Assembly: GCA_000310025.1 (NCBI GenBank) | Contig: FN649751.1 | Coordinates: forward strand, 4,360,675-4,413,792 | DNA length: 53,118 bases | Direction of reading: 5' to 3' | From: Ectocarpus siliculosus | Taxonomy: Eukaryota; Sar; Phaeophyceae; Ectocarpales; Ectocarpaceae | Part shown: piece after piece, positions 23,657-34,111 of the stretch | How the letters are laid out: every line of letters starts with the position of its first letter | Position numbering within the stretch: position 1 is the stretch's first letter | The notes under the pieces: model-generated | What the model was told of the DNA's origin: nothing | What the model saw: only the letters and a program-made list of their open reading frames with translations | Databases searched by the model: none | Program-made: the position numbers and the translations under genes

Positions 23657-25500
23657 ATGTCAAATGTTGTAAATCATTGGATGGAAACTAGATACAGACT
23701 TTGTAGACACCTAACACTTATCCCACACAAGTACTGCAAACAACCTGTGACCATGCACCGGATTCTGCTTGGCATTATGGGGCCAAGCTCCCTCGAAGGC
23801 CTCCTGAATGACGGATTGAGATGAACAATGTTTGTGGCGACAGGATGTGTGTTTGGATCCAGCTGTGGCAGTGAAGAGGTCGAAAGGCAAACGACTTGGA
23901 AGAGTAGTTCGTCAGGAGCTGGGTAGTCGGCCTTGATACATCAGTCCTAACCAGATACCACCGCTGCAGTAGCGTTGCTAAACATAGCGTTGCTGAACAT
24001 AGCGCACCATGTTCGGCCTGCACATGGAGCCATCAGGCCACGCGGATGGCCAAGCAGAAACCTCGCCCTGGCCTCGCGCTGGCTGGAGACTCCAACACGA
24101 CGACTTCGCGGGGTGCAAAACGTCGGACTTGTAGTCTATGCAGTAAAGTTGTAAGCAAGCAATATCGCCGGCATGTGCCCGGCGAGTTGTCCGGCGCTAT
24201 TGAGAGCGACCGGCCCTATTGAAATACTGTCTCATCAATCGTGCCACAACGGACGATATGGAAATGCTCAGAACCCCTCAACAGCGCCGGTTGTGGTACT
24301 GGTGAGGCTTTAGGGTCGTATGGTGCTGCAATTGCGCTTCACGGAGCCAAGAGGTTCACAAATTCAATAGCAATGAATGAGTGGTGAGTAGGTGAGACTG
24401 CAAAGGATAAAATATGTTCCTGGACTGAAGAATTTGTGCAGAACTGTCGCGTTTAGTATCTTGATCGTCTAGACAAGTGGTAGCACGCGAATCCTCCTGC
24501 CTAACAAAAGGGCGCTGTGCTGCCTGAAAAGTTGCAACTACAGAAAGGACTCCACGATCGCGAAACTGCGACACAATAATTCTGCACCAAATGTACCATT
24601 GAATAGGAACAGTTGTAAAGAATCGTACAAACACAATTTAATCAGCTGTGAAGGAGAAACGTGCAACACCACTCTATTGCCCTTCCATCAACATTGATGT
24701 AGCGAGACAAGAAAAAAGACGCGAAAGAAGTGCGACATGCAGAAGATCAGACACGAACCCTGACACAAACCCTGAACCTATACCGGGCGGAGACGGTACC
24801 GACCAAATGCCAGAAAAAAGAAAGAGAAGAAAAATCTACACCCCGCCGTCATTCCCCCCCCCTCACTCCGCTTCAACACCCTCGGTCGCAACAAACTCCC
24901 TCAAGTCTGTCTGGCGCGTTTTCTTCGCGGCATGCGCTGCGATTATAGCCATCCTGGCTTTCGACAGGCAACGTGCAGTCTCTGTGTTCCCAAACTCCTC
25001 CGCAGCCCGCTCAAGGACGCCAAAGTGAGACGGCAGGTCATCGTAGGCGGGTGGGGTACCCCTACCGTTGTTGTGTAACCTCCTCAATGTGTGTGCTCTT
25101 GTGTATGCCCCAAAAAAACGACGCTATTGCGGGGTGCAGAGATGCCCAAACCGGCGTTATTGCTGGGTCCCCTCAATTCTGGCGTTTTCGAGGGCTCTGT
25201 CTGTGCCCAGCAATTTTACCGGTGCTGTTGAGGATCACCGGCGTTATTCAATTGGCGTTATTTAGGGCCCACGACTGTAGCCTATTTGAAGTCCGCTTAG
25301 AGGTCTGCGAGAGTATTTATTGACTATCGCATTGGAACCCAAAAAAACAGATGAGCAGGCAACGAGATAACTTTTTGGAGAGCGATGACTTCTCATCATA
25401 CTCCCATAGGTAAAAAGACCATCACGACCATGAGACGGCCACTGTTCGCAGTCAAGCGTTCATCAGTCGAACATGGACAGAGAGAAGTGACGAGGCTGGC
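23657..25500. other. Mostly unassigned; contains one candidate orphan exon
   Basis: Apart from the candidate exon at 24807-25024 I recognise no gene. Short GC-rich words (CCGGCG, CACCGGCGTTATT) recur at 24.16-24.33 and 25.14-25.26 kb and may be old repeat debris. Confidence 0.4.
24807..25024 (+). CDS. Candidate first exon of a type II membrane protein (orphan)
   Basis: From the ATG at 24807 the frame gives a very basic start (MPEKRKRRK), a Pro/Ser stretch, then a hydrophobic segment (VFFAACAAIIAILAF) and a short luminal part. It ends at a plausible donor (AAA followed by GTGAGA at 25025). This is the layout of a Golgi type II anchor. I cannot connect it to a downstream exon: gene B at 25919 has its own start. 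It may be a lone remnant or chance. Confidence 0.25.
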
Positions 25501-25918
25501 AACCAATTGAGGATTTCTCATCGGGGGATTATGAGAACAATGGTGTTCGTGAGGCGGTCACCAGAGTGTTTGGCGAAAATAACAAGCCTCGGATGCGCTG
25601 TATACGTTGACGGCTGGAACTTTCACCTTGATACAACGTTCATCAGGAAACTGTCAGGAAGAACGAGCGCCGTCAGACGGCCACGGGCGAGAGCTATTCT
25701 CCGGTTTCAGGCATCCTCACCGTCGTATGCTCGTCCGGTGAGAGAGCATGAGACATGTAGCATGTATTTCTCACGATCTCTCATATAAGTCACCCAACTA
25801 GAAAGCTCCTTCAGGGATTGCTCGACATCGAGGTTGAGCTCCACAGTGCACGGTCCCAAACGCTTCCGCGGGATTGCTTTTGCCGCAGGGCAGGAAGGGG
25901 CTCGTGACCTGCGCTGGG

Positions 25919-28900
25919 ATGACCAAAGAAAGAGTATGGGCGACGGCATTCTTCATGCTGGCCGCCAACAGGGTACACTTGGACTCGTCATCTTTGCCGG
26001 GAGTGTTCGGAGCCATTCCTGACATCGATGTAGCCTCAAGCACGGACGTTCTGTGCTGGGAGACGCACGGGGAGTATGAGCTTGACTGCTTCCACGATGA
26101 ACCCCTGGTGTGGAAGCAGTACCCACTTACCCAGGAAATGCTCCAGCGGACGGTACCGTACAATACTTCTGGCATTCATCTTCACCGTGCGTTCAATACG
26201 GCGAAGGCCAACGGGGTGCTGAAGGTTGTGGCGATCGGAGGGAGCGTAACATTCGGTCGTAGCTGCGAATCTCCCAAAGGTTTAGCCAACAATGCCTGTG
26301 CATGGCCTCATCGTCTCGACCAGTGGTTCCGGGCAGAAGTAGGAGACTTCAAAGTCGAGGTACGGTTTGCCGCGCCTTGTCATGATGTTGTACAGCGTTG
26401 ATATAGTTTGGCTGGTATGTTTACGTGGGTCAGCTCTCGAAACCACCTCAACGTCTGCGCGCGCTACGCTGAGCAGGTGACTATTCGTCATCGCTCGAGA
26501 AGCCTGACTCCATCAATAACAACTACCATGATTCGTTCGACATGAGGGAAACCTGTTCTTTGCCGTGTCGCTCCCACCCTTCAACAAATGCATGGAGCGG
26601 ACACGTTCTACGTCTCATCGTATGTGGCGAACGTGTGTCATGCCAGGTGGTGAACGAAGCCGTACCGGGCGAAGGAATGATTGACTTTCTGCACAAAACA
26701 ATCAAGAATGTTTTGTCGGTGGACGTGGAAGTGGATCTCGTCATCGTCGACTTTGGGGTGAACGATGCGATTCTCGACCACTTCGACCTCGAAGACGTGA
26801 AAATGGCCCACGAAACATTCATCAGCCATGTTAGAAACGCCATGACAAGTAAGCCGGCGCTCCTATACGCGGAAAGCTTCATTGCACCACGCCTTGCGTC
26901 CCTCCATCCGCCGCAAGGCAGCAACATGGCGGAGGTGCACGCAAATGTGACCCAGAAATATGATATACCCATGGTGAGACAGCCTTCTATTTGTAGAGTG
27001 GCTTAGGACCCGTCATTAATACACGCTGGGAGTACTCGATGCTCTTCAACCTTCCATAGTGCTTTCGAGGCCAAGCCCCTGCGATTGACCTACCTCATTA
27101 CTCCCCTCAGCTCACCGGCAACACCGCCACGAACTGGTGACTCTACTACTGTAGGCCGAGCTATTTGTCGTTCAAGAAGACCATCCTGCGGTATCGGGAG
27201 TTTTGCAGATGCTTCCACCTCATAGCGTACCGACCTTCTTGGGGGCACTGGTCAAGTGTGTAGTAACACCGCTTGTGTTACGAACAACCAACGCTCCTTT
27301 TGTTGTCAACGCTACCTCTAATTTCCTTCTGAACTTTTTTCATTCTTGGTCATCGTCGCTTAGGGGTAAATTTGGTAGCCATGGCCTACTTGCGAGTTAG
27401 ACTTGAACAAATTTCTCCGAAAGCTCATGTGCAGCTGCGAAAGTTGAACTGTGCAACCTTTGAACCAATATGAGCAAATGGCAACAATTCGCTTCACAAC
27501 ACGTTAAACTCCTGAGAACCGTTTTCGTGTCTATTCCGCAGGCCTCGTTCCGTCATGTAGTATGGCCAAATATCACAGATTCGTCTGTGGCAGACGTCAT
27601 TTGGGGGGCAAAAGCTCATCCCCCTTGGCAGGTGCACCAGCTTATGGCCGACGTCGTCGTGTACTACATGCAGAAGTCACACGCCAAATTCTTGGAGGTG
27701 ATCACAGACAGGGTCTCACGTTTGGTAGCACAACAAGTAGCTGTCTTTCCGAAACGTTGGCACTGACATCGGCACTGGCTCCGAAACAATCTCCAATCTC
27801 TTCTCCATCGTGTGCGCCAATGTGCTAGCGAAGCAGACCTTGAACGGCAACCCAGTGGCTGTTGTACGTGCACCAACCTCCACGTGTGCATACCCCTCTG
27901 TGCTTATCGGGTTGTCCAGGCGAATGTGGAGATCGTGTACGGTGGCAACGAGGCGGTGAGTGGCACAGCCCAGACATACTCTTTTGGGCTGGTGGTGTGC
28001 AGGAAGTCAGACGTTTTGGCTGCTCCAAGCTGGAAACGGCCATTCTCAGTCTCTTCGGGTTATCATATCGGGTTGCTTGTCATGCTTTCTGGCGGCTGAG
28101 GGAACGCAATTGTGGTTTTCCTCTTTCGCGAACACCTCCCTCGTATGCCCTCTACTTTGATTCTCCCTTGTGCTTCCGGCCCCGCATCCGCCCTCTCTGT
28201 GTTCACCCCCCGGCTACACTCCGCTCCGAAGTTCATCGAAAATTCGACACGCGGGCACACACGCTGACAGGCTGAAGTCAGAATATGCTGGGGTGGTAGT
28301 TTGCGTGTCTCTAGAAAGTAAACCACAGTTACGTAGCCCAATATCGCTGTCGCAACCAGGAAATTCTGGCGATGCAGCTCGAGCATTGAAGAACCTGGCT
28401 AAACACACCGCCCTGCTGTTTCTTCCTGAACGCAATCTCCATCAAAATGGACTCAAACCAAATCCGGTGCTCCGTCTCGTGGGCTACGTAGACCATTGGT
28501 CCGCCAATGTCAAATTGCCATTCAAACGAACCACTTCCTCTTTTCCTCGCATCGCCGACACCCCAGGTGAAAGACCCATTGCCCAACCCCAGCGTAGACG
28601 AACGAGAGCTTGAGCGATTCAAGAACGGATTGGGTTGCCTCGAGAGTACCAACGCCTTTGAGCTTGAGCTGGGGGGCTATCTTGGAACTCCTCCTCCTAG
28701 CGAACTAGTGTCGACCAACGGATGGTCCATCTTACAACTCGCTGGGGCGCCGGGACTGACGGGCTTCGGGAACTCCTCTTCAAATCCGGCCGTCGCGGTA
28801 TTCGACCTACCGTGCGTCGGTGAAAAACAGATTCTGGATGTAGAGTATCTTGTGAGCTACGAGGGCATGGGTGCTGTGAAAGTGTCCGTGGGCCAGGTGG

Positions 28901-29181
28901 ATGCACACGGAAGTTCCGCGGCAAATAACAGCACCTCTGTTGTAGTTGTTGATGGGTTGTGGGGATCACACGTTTCGATTCCTGCTTTCGAGACTATCGA
29001 CATTCCAGACAAGGGCACGAGCGCACCAGAGTCGATGGTTCGGGTCACTTTAGAAATTCTGTCCGTCGAGGGAGAAAGATTATATACCCCCTACCTTTTC
29101 GCCGGGGTTGGGAACGATGAGAAACAGACGAGTGTACGGGGAGATCGTAAATTTAAGCTTCTTAGCCTTCAGTGCTGTTGA
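25919..29181 (+). CDS. SGNH-hydrolase-like secretory protein B (tandem paralog of C)
   Basis: Four exons, all phase 0: 25919-26359, 26647-26973, 27542-27697 and 28567-29181, giving 512 codons plus stop. The ATG at 25919 starts a short hydrophobic N-terminus (signal-like, residues 6-16) and matches the start of paralog C. SGNH blocks: GGSVTFG (Ser109), VVNEAVPGEG (Asn150 region), VDFGVNDA (Asn186) and HPPW (His282). At 279, where SGNH enzymes normally have Asp three residues before the His, B has Ala (WGAKAHPP). Cys-containing segments VLCWE, DCFHDE and NACAWPHR suggest extracytosolic folding. The last exon encodes a beta-rich C-terminal domain (LVSYEGMG, VDGLWGSH, ending LQCC). The family comprises esterases and O-acyltransferases; the substrate is unknown. 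Exon 4 differs from that of C at one base only. Confidence 0.85.
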
Positions 29182-31337
29182 CAATTGCATCCTACGGCCA
29201 GAATTCCTCCGTGGAAGGGTGCAACAAGTTGTATTGAAAACGCGTCGGCAGTGAGAGTCTGGAAACTGCATTTTTCATGCTGCGGTCGTTCTTGTCGTGT
29301 GGTTATTCTGTTCGTAGTGGGATAGTTTGTCTGAGAGTGCGGAAATCTAACCAAACGGGGGTTTGCCTATGATAACGTGGGGTCGTTCCCACAACTATTG
29401 CATCGCTTGCTGCTTCGGCGTGTTACCGATGTATGTAGACTACTGGTGTCCTCCAACCCGATGAAGAAGATCGCACGGATCACGTTTGGACTCATGAGCC
29501 TCAACGTGCAGCTGCGATCGGTTGGGTTTCTGCAGCGAAGTTAGAACTGCCGTCCTGACCTTGGTTGCTGCTCCGGATGTTGCCGGTGTCTTCTCGAAGA
29601 GGGTTTTCAAGGGGTTTCACATACGAAAGGAGGACAGTGAGTTTTCCGGTGTGCATGGCCGTTGGTTATTGCAAAGCATGCCGCTGTCCCGGTTCGACTC
29701 GTATCTCAGGGCGAAAGCCGTTGAAAGTATAGTTTGTTGGCCGGAATGAACGCCGCCCCCACAAGTGACACACAAAGTTTTTCGGCGCGTCGAGCCACCG
29801 CCCAACTTTTGGTGACTCCAAGGAAAACCTCAACGTAGTGTTAGCCCAGGCATGACACGTCGATGAGAATGAGCGAAACGTTAAACCCACCCATGGTGCA
29901 GTTCTATTGCGACGGTATCCTTCTGAAGCACATGTGCCTCTGAAGTAAAAATATGTGACGCGGTGTCAGTGTGAAGTGAATTCGACCACTTTGTGCAGGT
30001 GTCAGTCCTATTTCCTGCCTCATGAAACGTATCCTTTCGGCCGATCCCGGTCTCCCGCTATGTAGCTCACTCCCAGAAGCTACCGTGAGACGTGGATCGT
30101 GTTGGCTCTCATTCATACCACATTGTAGAGCTAAACGTATAGTCTTCGAGTTTCACACGTGACGAAGAAACTTGGAACGCGAATGGAATGGTTGCACTTA
30201 CATACATATTTAACATGTTCAATGAGTTTCCTACGTAAGTAAAGACAAATGGATGAACGTTTGTGACCTCCTCAACAGAGCACCCAAGTATGTGAATCTC
30301 TCACAACAGAAGGCCTAGAAGAGGCACCCACGCTGAGCTTCAGAACTGCCATTGAAACTTCGACTGAGCCGTCCTATAATCACTATGCAGCGCGATGTCC
30401 TCGAACACATTATTTTGGCTCCAAAATCAAATCTCGTGTCACAGTGAACCTCGAAATAAACCGGGCCCACCGCTGCTGCTGTACAGACTACTGTGATATC
30501 CTGTTCTTGTTCCTTTGGATTTCTCAATTATACCAAGGAGGAGATGTACGTCGTGGATTCTATATAAGCCAGGTCCGGGCTTCGGCCATTCCACGCGACT
30601 TCCAAACCAGGCGGCTTGCTTGCTTCATGTGTGTACTCCGTAGGTCCAAAAACACACTTGGTCCGGGGGCGCGTATGTCTGTCCAACTCTTTCTGCGGCA
30701 ACAACAACAACGACAGTAGGCAGTAAGAATGAGAGCGTTCGTTCGAATCCAAGAACCGCGACTCCAGACTATGGAACCAAGATATCCGAACCAAAACGCC
30801 CCGGAGGGTGGCATAAAACAACGCCGTAGGTCTCGAAGAAAATAGTGACATGGTGTACACAATCAAGTCGCAGACACTACAGTAGCCTGGGCGCCTCGAA
30901 ACGAGATACGGACACAAGGTGTCGACGCAAGCGTTTGAAAGAGGTGAAGAACCTCATAATGTAGAAACCTCACACGGTTCGCAAACACGACTGAATGTAT
31001 CATACAACTGTCCGTGGAAACCTCTCTGGCAACAAACGGCCAAAGCTCTCTGGAGGGCCTCGAGTCTGTTGGAGTGCACCACGGTTGTATGCTCTGTAGA
31101 CTGCATACACTGGCCAAAGATCCGGCAAATATTGTGCCGACGTGATGGATGTTTGGATCCAGCTCCAAGAGGTCAAAAGGGTATGAGAGACTTGGAAGAT
31201 CAAACTTATTTTGTTAGCAGCAAGGTCATCGGCCCATGATAGAGCAGTGCCAAGCGGGTTCCCAAAGTGGCGGTTTCGGTTCGGGTAGTCTGTTGTTTGA
31301 AGTATGATTGGTCACGACGCGCATATCGATTCCATTT
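29182..31337. other. Intergenic region downstream of gene B
   Basis: About 50 bp after the stop codon are still nearly identical to the region after gene C, after which similarity is lost. I see no further gene. Minus-strand open frames near 30.5-30.9 kb lack domains. Confidence 0.5.
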
Positions 31338-31570
31338 TTTTTATTACTGTCCTCACTTCTGATCCGCGGCTACATCACTTATTGTGTTGTTTACTCCAAC
31401 CCGTCGTCACACAAAAGGGTTTACTCCCTACATACCTGTACCTCCTTGCGGTATCTTGCCTTACATTATTTATTCAAGAAGAGTGTTCGCACGAACTATA
31501 CGTAGCGCTTTCCACCCACGCCAGGAACGGAAATGAGGGAAAATCACTTTGCAAGCTCGCTCACCACGTT
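31338..31570 (-). mobile_element. Degenerate, 5'-truncated copy of the 5014-type SINE
   Basis: The order of motifs follows the 23328 copy: CCAACCCGTCGTCACAC, a decayed CTGTACCTCCTTGCGGTA, CGCACGAACTATACGTAGCGC, then AATCACTTTGCAAGCTCGCT. The tRNA-like end is lost. Many substitutions indicate an old insertion. Confidence 0.75.
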
Positions 31571-32249
31571 ATCTACTGGAATACTCACAGGATGGTGGTC
31601 GTGTCGTGAAACATTTCTCACTACAAAGTATTGTGGGAAACAACTACCGTGTTAGTTTCAAGTCTGTTGTAGCTCGAAATACTTTTTTTGTGCAAGACAA
31701 GAAAGCTACCGCATCTTTGCGACATCGGCTGCATGAGATGCCTCCTGCTGCGATGACCGGGCAGGGTATTAATGCGACACCACCGGGCAAAGTGAAACGC
31801 TGCTGCTGTAGACGAGTCTCAGCACATCCACCCGCAGTGTTGAACATGTTTCGTTTGTGGTGTTGTTTCGGATTCAAATTCCATTCTCAATCTTCCACCA
31901 TCAATGCTGTAGACTACCATCCTCCAGATACTGCTGATCAGCTGTTGTAGCGTGCAGTGATGTTCTCCAACAGGATGTTCTCCGCGCTCAATAATAACAC
32001 GGGACGTTGCGTCAACCTGTAGCAACAAAGATCTTCGTACAAGGTGGTTGGTAACCGAACGTTTTGTTGGAGGTAGCAAATCTCAATAGGTGCTGTTGCC
32101 TACGAGCCTCCGATACAAGGAGCTAAGTTGTTCGAAAGCGGAGGTGACAACACCTCAGTCATATAACGGAACGGATCTCATGTTCAATCTCATCCATGCA
32201 TGCATTCCCTCCTCAAAAAATTGCCCACCCCCGTCTGTGAGGGATTGGG

Positions 32250-32741
32250 GTACCCCACACTTTCTGCAGGTTTTTTTAAACGCCCATGGGACACCCATGG
32301 GCCACCCATGAGCACTTTGTTGCCAACGGTTGACCCATGGACATCCCCATGGGCAGCCCATATGGGCTGCCCATCGTCGTGCCCGTGGGTAGCCCGTGGG
32401 CAGCCCATGGGCAGCAAATGAGAGCCCTTCAACTGAACCAGTGTACTCCTAAACAATAGATTATCCGCTTTGGAACGGGCACTATAACGTCCAATATCCC
32501 TAACGCTCTCCCCAACCCTAACCCCAAACCCACACGATACGTGCAAGGTTGGCGCCAGAGGTAAAGTTGTAGGTAGATGTACAGGTCGCTAAGTTCTAGG
32601 TTGATATGCCGGAGGCGAAGTTCTAGGACTGATGCCCACGGTGGGAACTTCATGGGCACTCCATGAAGTGCCAATGGGCGCCCATGGGAGACCCATGGGT
32701 GTCCCATGGGCGGTTTAGCAAAACTGTCAGTAGTGTGGGAG
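32250..32741 (+). mobile_element. CATG-palindrome element, copy 2
   Basis: The right end reads CCCATGGGCGGTTTAGC, continuing to TAGTGTGGGAG; the left end is a decayed CCCCACACTTTCTGCAGG. CCCATGGGC-type arrays occupy both flanks. The interior has CTTTGGAACGGGCACTATAA, CCCTAACCCC and AAGTTCTAGG units in the same order as copy 1. Confidence 0.78.
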
Positions 32742-33099
32742 ATTGGTCTTCCGTCCGTTCTACGTTTGGTGATCGGGCATCGACGTTTCCACAAAATTCC
32801 CTTGGTTTCATTGGTTTTGTTCACCACCGATTATCTACGCAACGGACGTAATGTGGATCTCACATCGTCTAAAACTTGTCCTTCTTTCGTACCGGTGCCA
32901 TCATCGCCTCTATTTCCTCTGCCTATCAAACCGCCGTACCCATCCCACGCATACTGGCCGCCCGCCCCACTGGGCGGGGGGGCAATTGTTCCCTTACAGT
33001 AGTGATTACTGCTCTTGGTGCGTGGTATTGGTCAATGGGTTCGTGTACAGACACGTTGAACAAGATCTCAGTCGCACGTTCGATTCGCACAACGTCCTA

Positions 33100-33205
33100 A
33101 GCAATCTCATGGTCCTCCATGAGATTCCACGAGATGATCATCATGGTGCCTATGAGGCCTCATGGTTCCTCATGAGTTGCCTCATGGTTGTCCATGAGAC
33201 GCCGG
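33100..33205. repeat. Array of CTCATGAG-type palindromes
   Basis: About 100 bp contain CTCATGGTCC, CCATGAG, CATCATGG, CTATGAGG, CTCATGAG, CTCATGG and CCATGAG in close succession. These are again words centred on CATG, but with CT/AG flanks. It lies between CATG elements 2 and 3, upstream of gene C. Confidence 0.7.
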
Positions 33206-33444
33206 TTTTTTCAAACTTCTTCACTACATATAGTAATGTTGATATCTGCATTCTCAGTTGGGGGTCATGAGAACTACGGCGCTCGTGAGACGGTGTACAT
33301 GTATGTTGCTGAAACGTTCAACTCGATACGGTCAACCAGAAAACTTTGGCGAAAAACGAGTCTGGCAAGATGGCCACGGGCACCCCCAAGGGCGAGAGAT
33401 ATTCTCCGAATTTTTGCATCTTCACCGTGTCATGATCGCCCAAT

Positions 33445-33906
33445 CTCCCACACTACTGACAGTTTTGCTAAACCGCCCATGGGACACTCGTCGGCGAACC
33501 CATGGGCGGCCCATGAAGTGCCCACGAAGTGCCTACCGTGGGCATTTCAACCTAGAACTCGCCACCGGCGTATCAACCTAGAAGTTAGCCATCGGCACAT
33601 CAACCTAGAACTTGGCCGCCCAGCGCCAACCTGGGCGACCCATGAACTGCCCTTGAAGTGCCTACCGCGGGCACTTCAACCTAGAACTCGCCGCCGGCAT
33701 ATCAACCTAGAAGTTAGCCATCTGCACATCAACCTAGAACTTAGCCACCCATCGCCAACCTAGCACGTCGTTAGCGTTAGGGATATTAGTTGTTATGATG
33801 TCCGTCCCAGAGCAGATAAGCTACTGTTTAGGAGTACACTAGTTCGGGTTGAAGGGCACTCGTTTGCCGCCCATGGGCGGTTTAGCACAACTGTAGAATG
33901 TGGGAG
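33445..33906 (-). mobile_element. CATG-palindrome element, copy 3, with clear terminal inverted repeats
   Basis: The left end reads CTCCCACACTACTGACAG then TTTTGCTAAACCGCCCATGG; the right end is its near reverse complement, ending TGTGGGAG. The interior is in the opposite order to copies 1 and 2 and contains six or more tandem units of about 26 bp starting CCTAGAA. Flanking DNA aligns with the upstream region of paralog B (about 25510-25800), which lacks the element, so it inserted after the B/C duplication or was lost from B. Confidence 0.82.
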
Positions 33907-34111
33907 ATCCTAACCGCCCCATGAGAGCAGCACCATGACATACGGCAAGTATATATCATCATACTTTCACACAAATGACATGACAAAGAAACTCCTTCAG
34001 GAAATGCTCAAACTCGTGAATAGATTTCACGTGCACACTTTCCGATTGCTTGCGCGGATGTGAGTTTGTCACAGACAAGGGCAGAAAGGGATGCCTTACC
34101 TGCGGCGGGAA

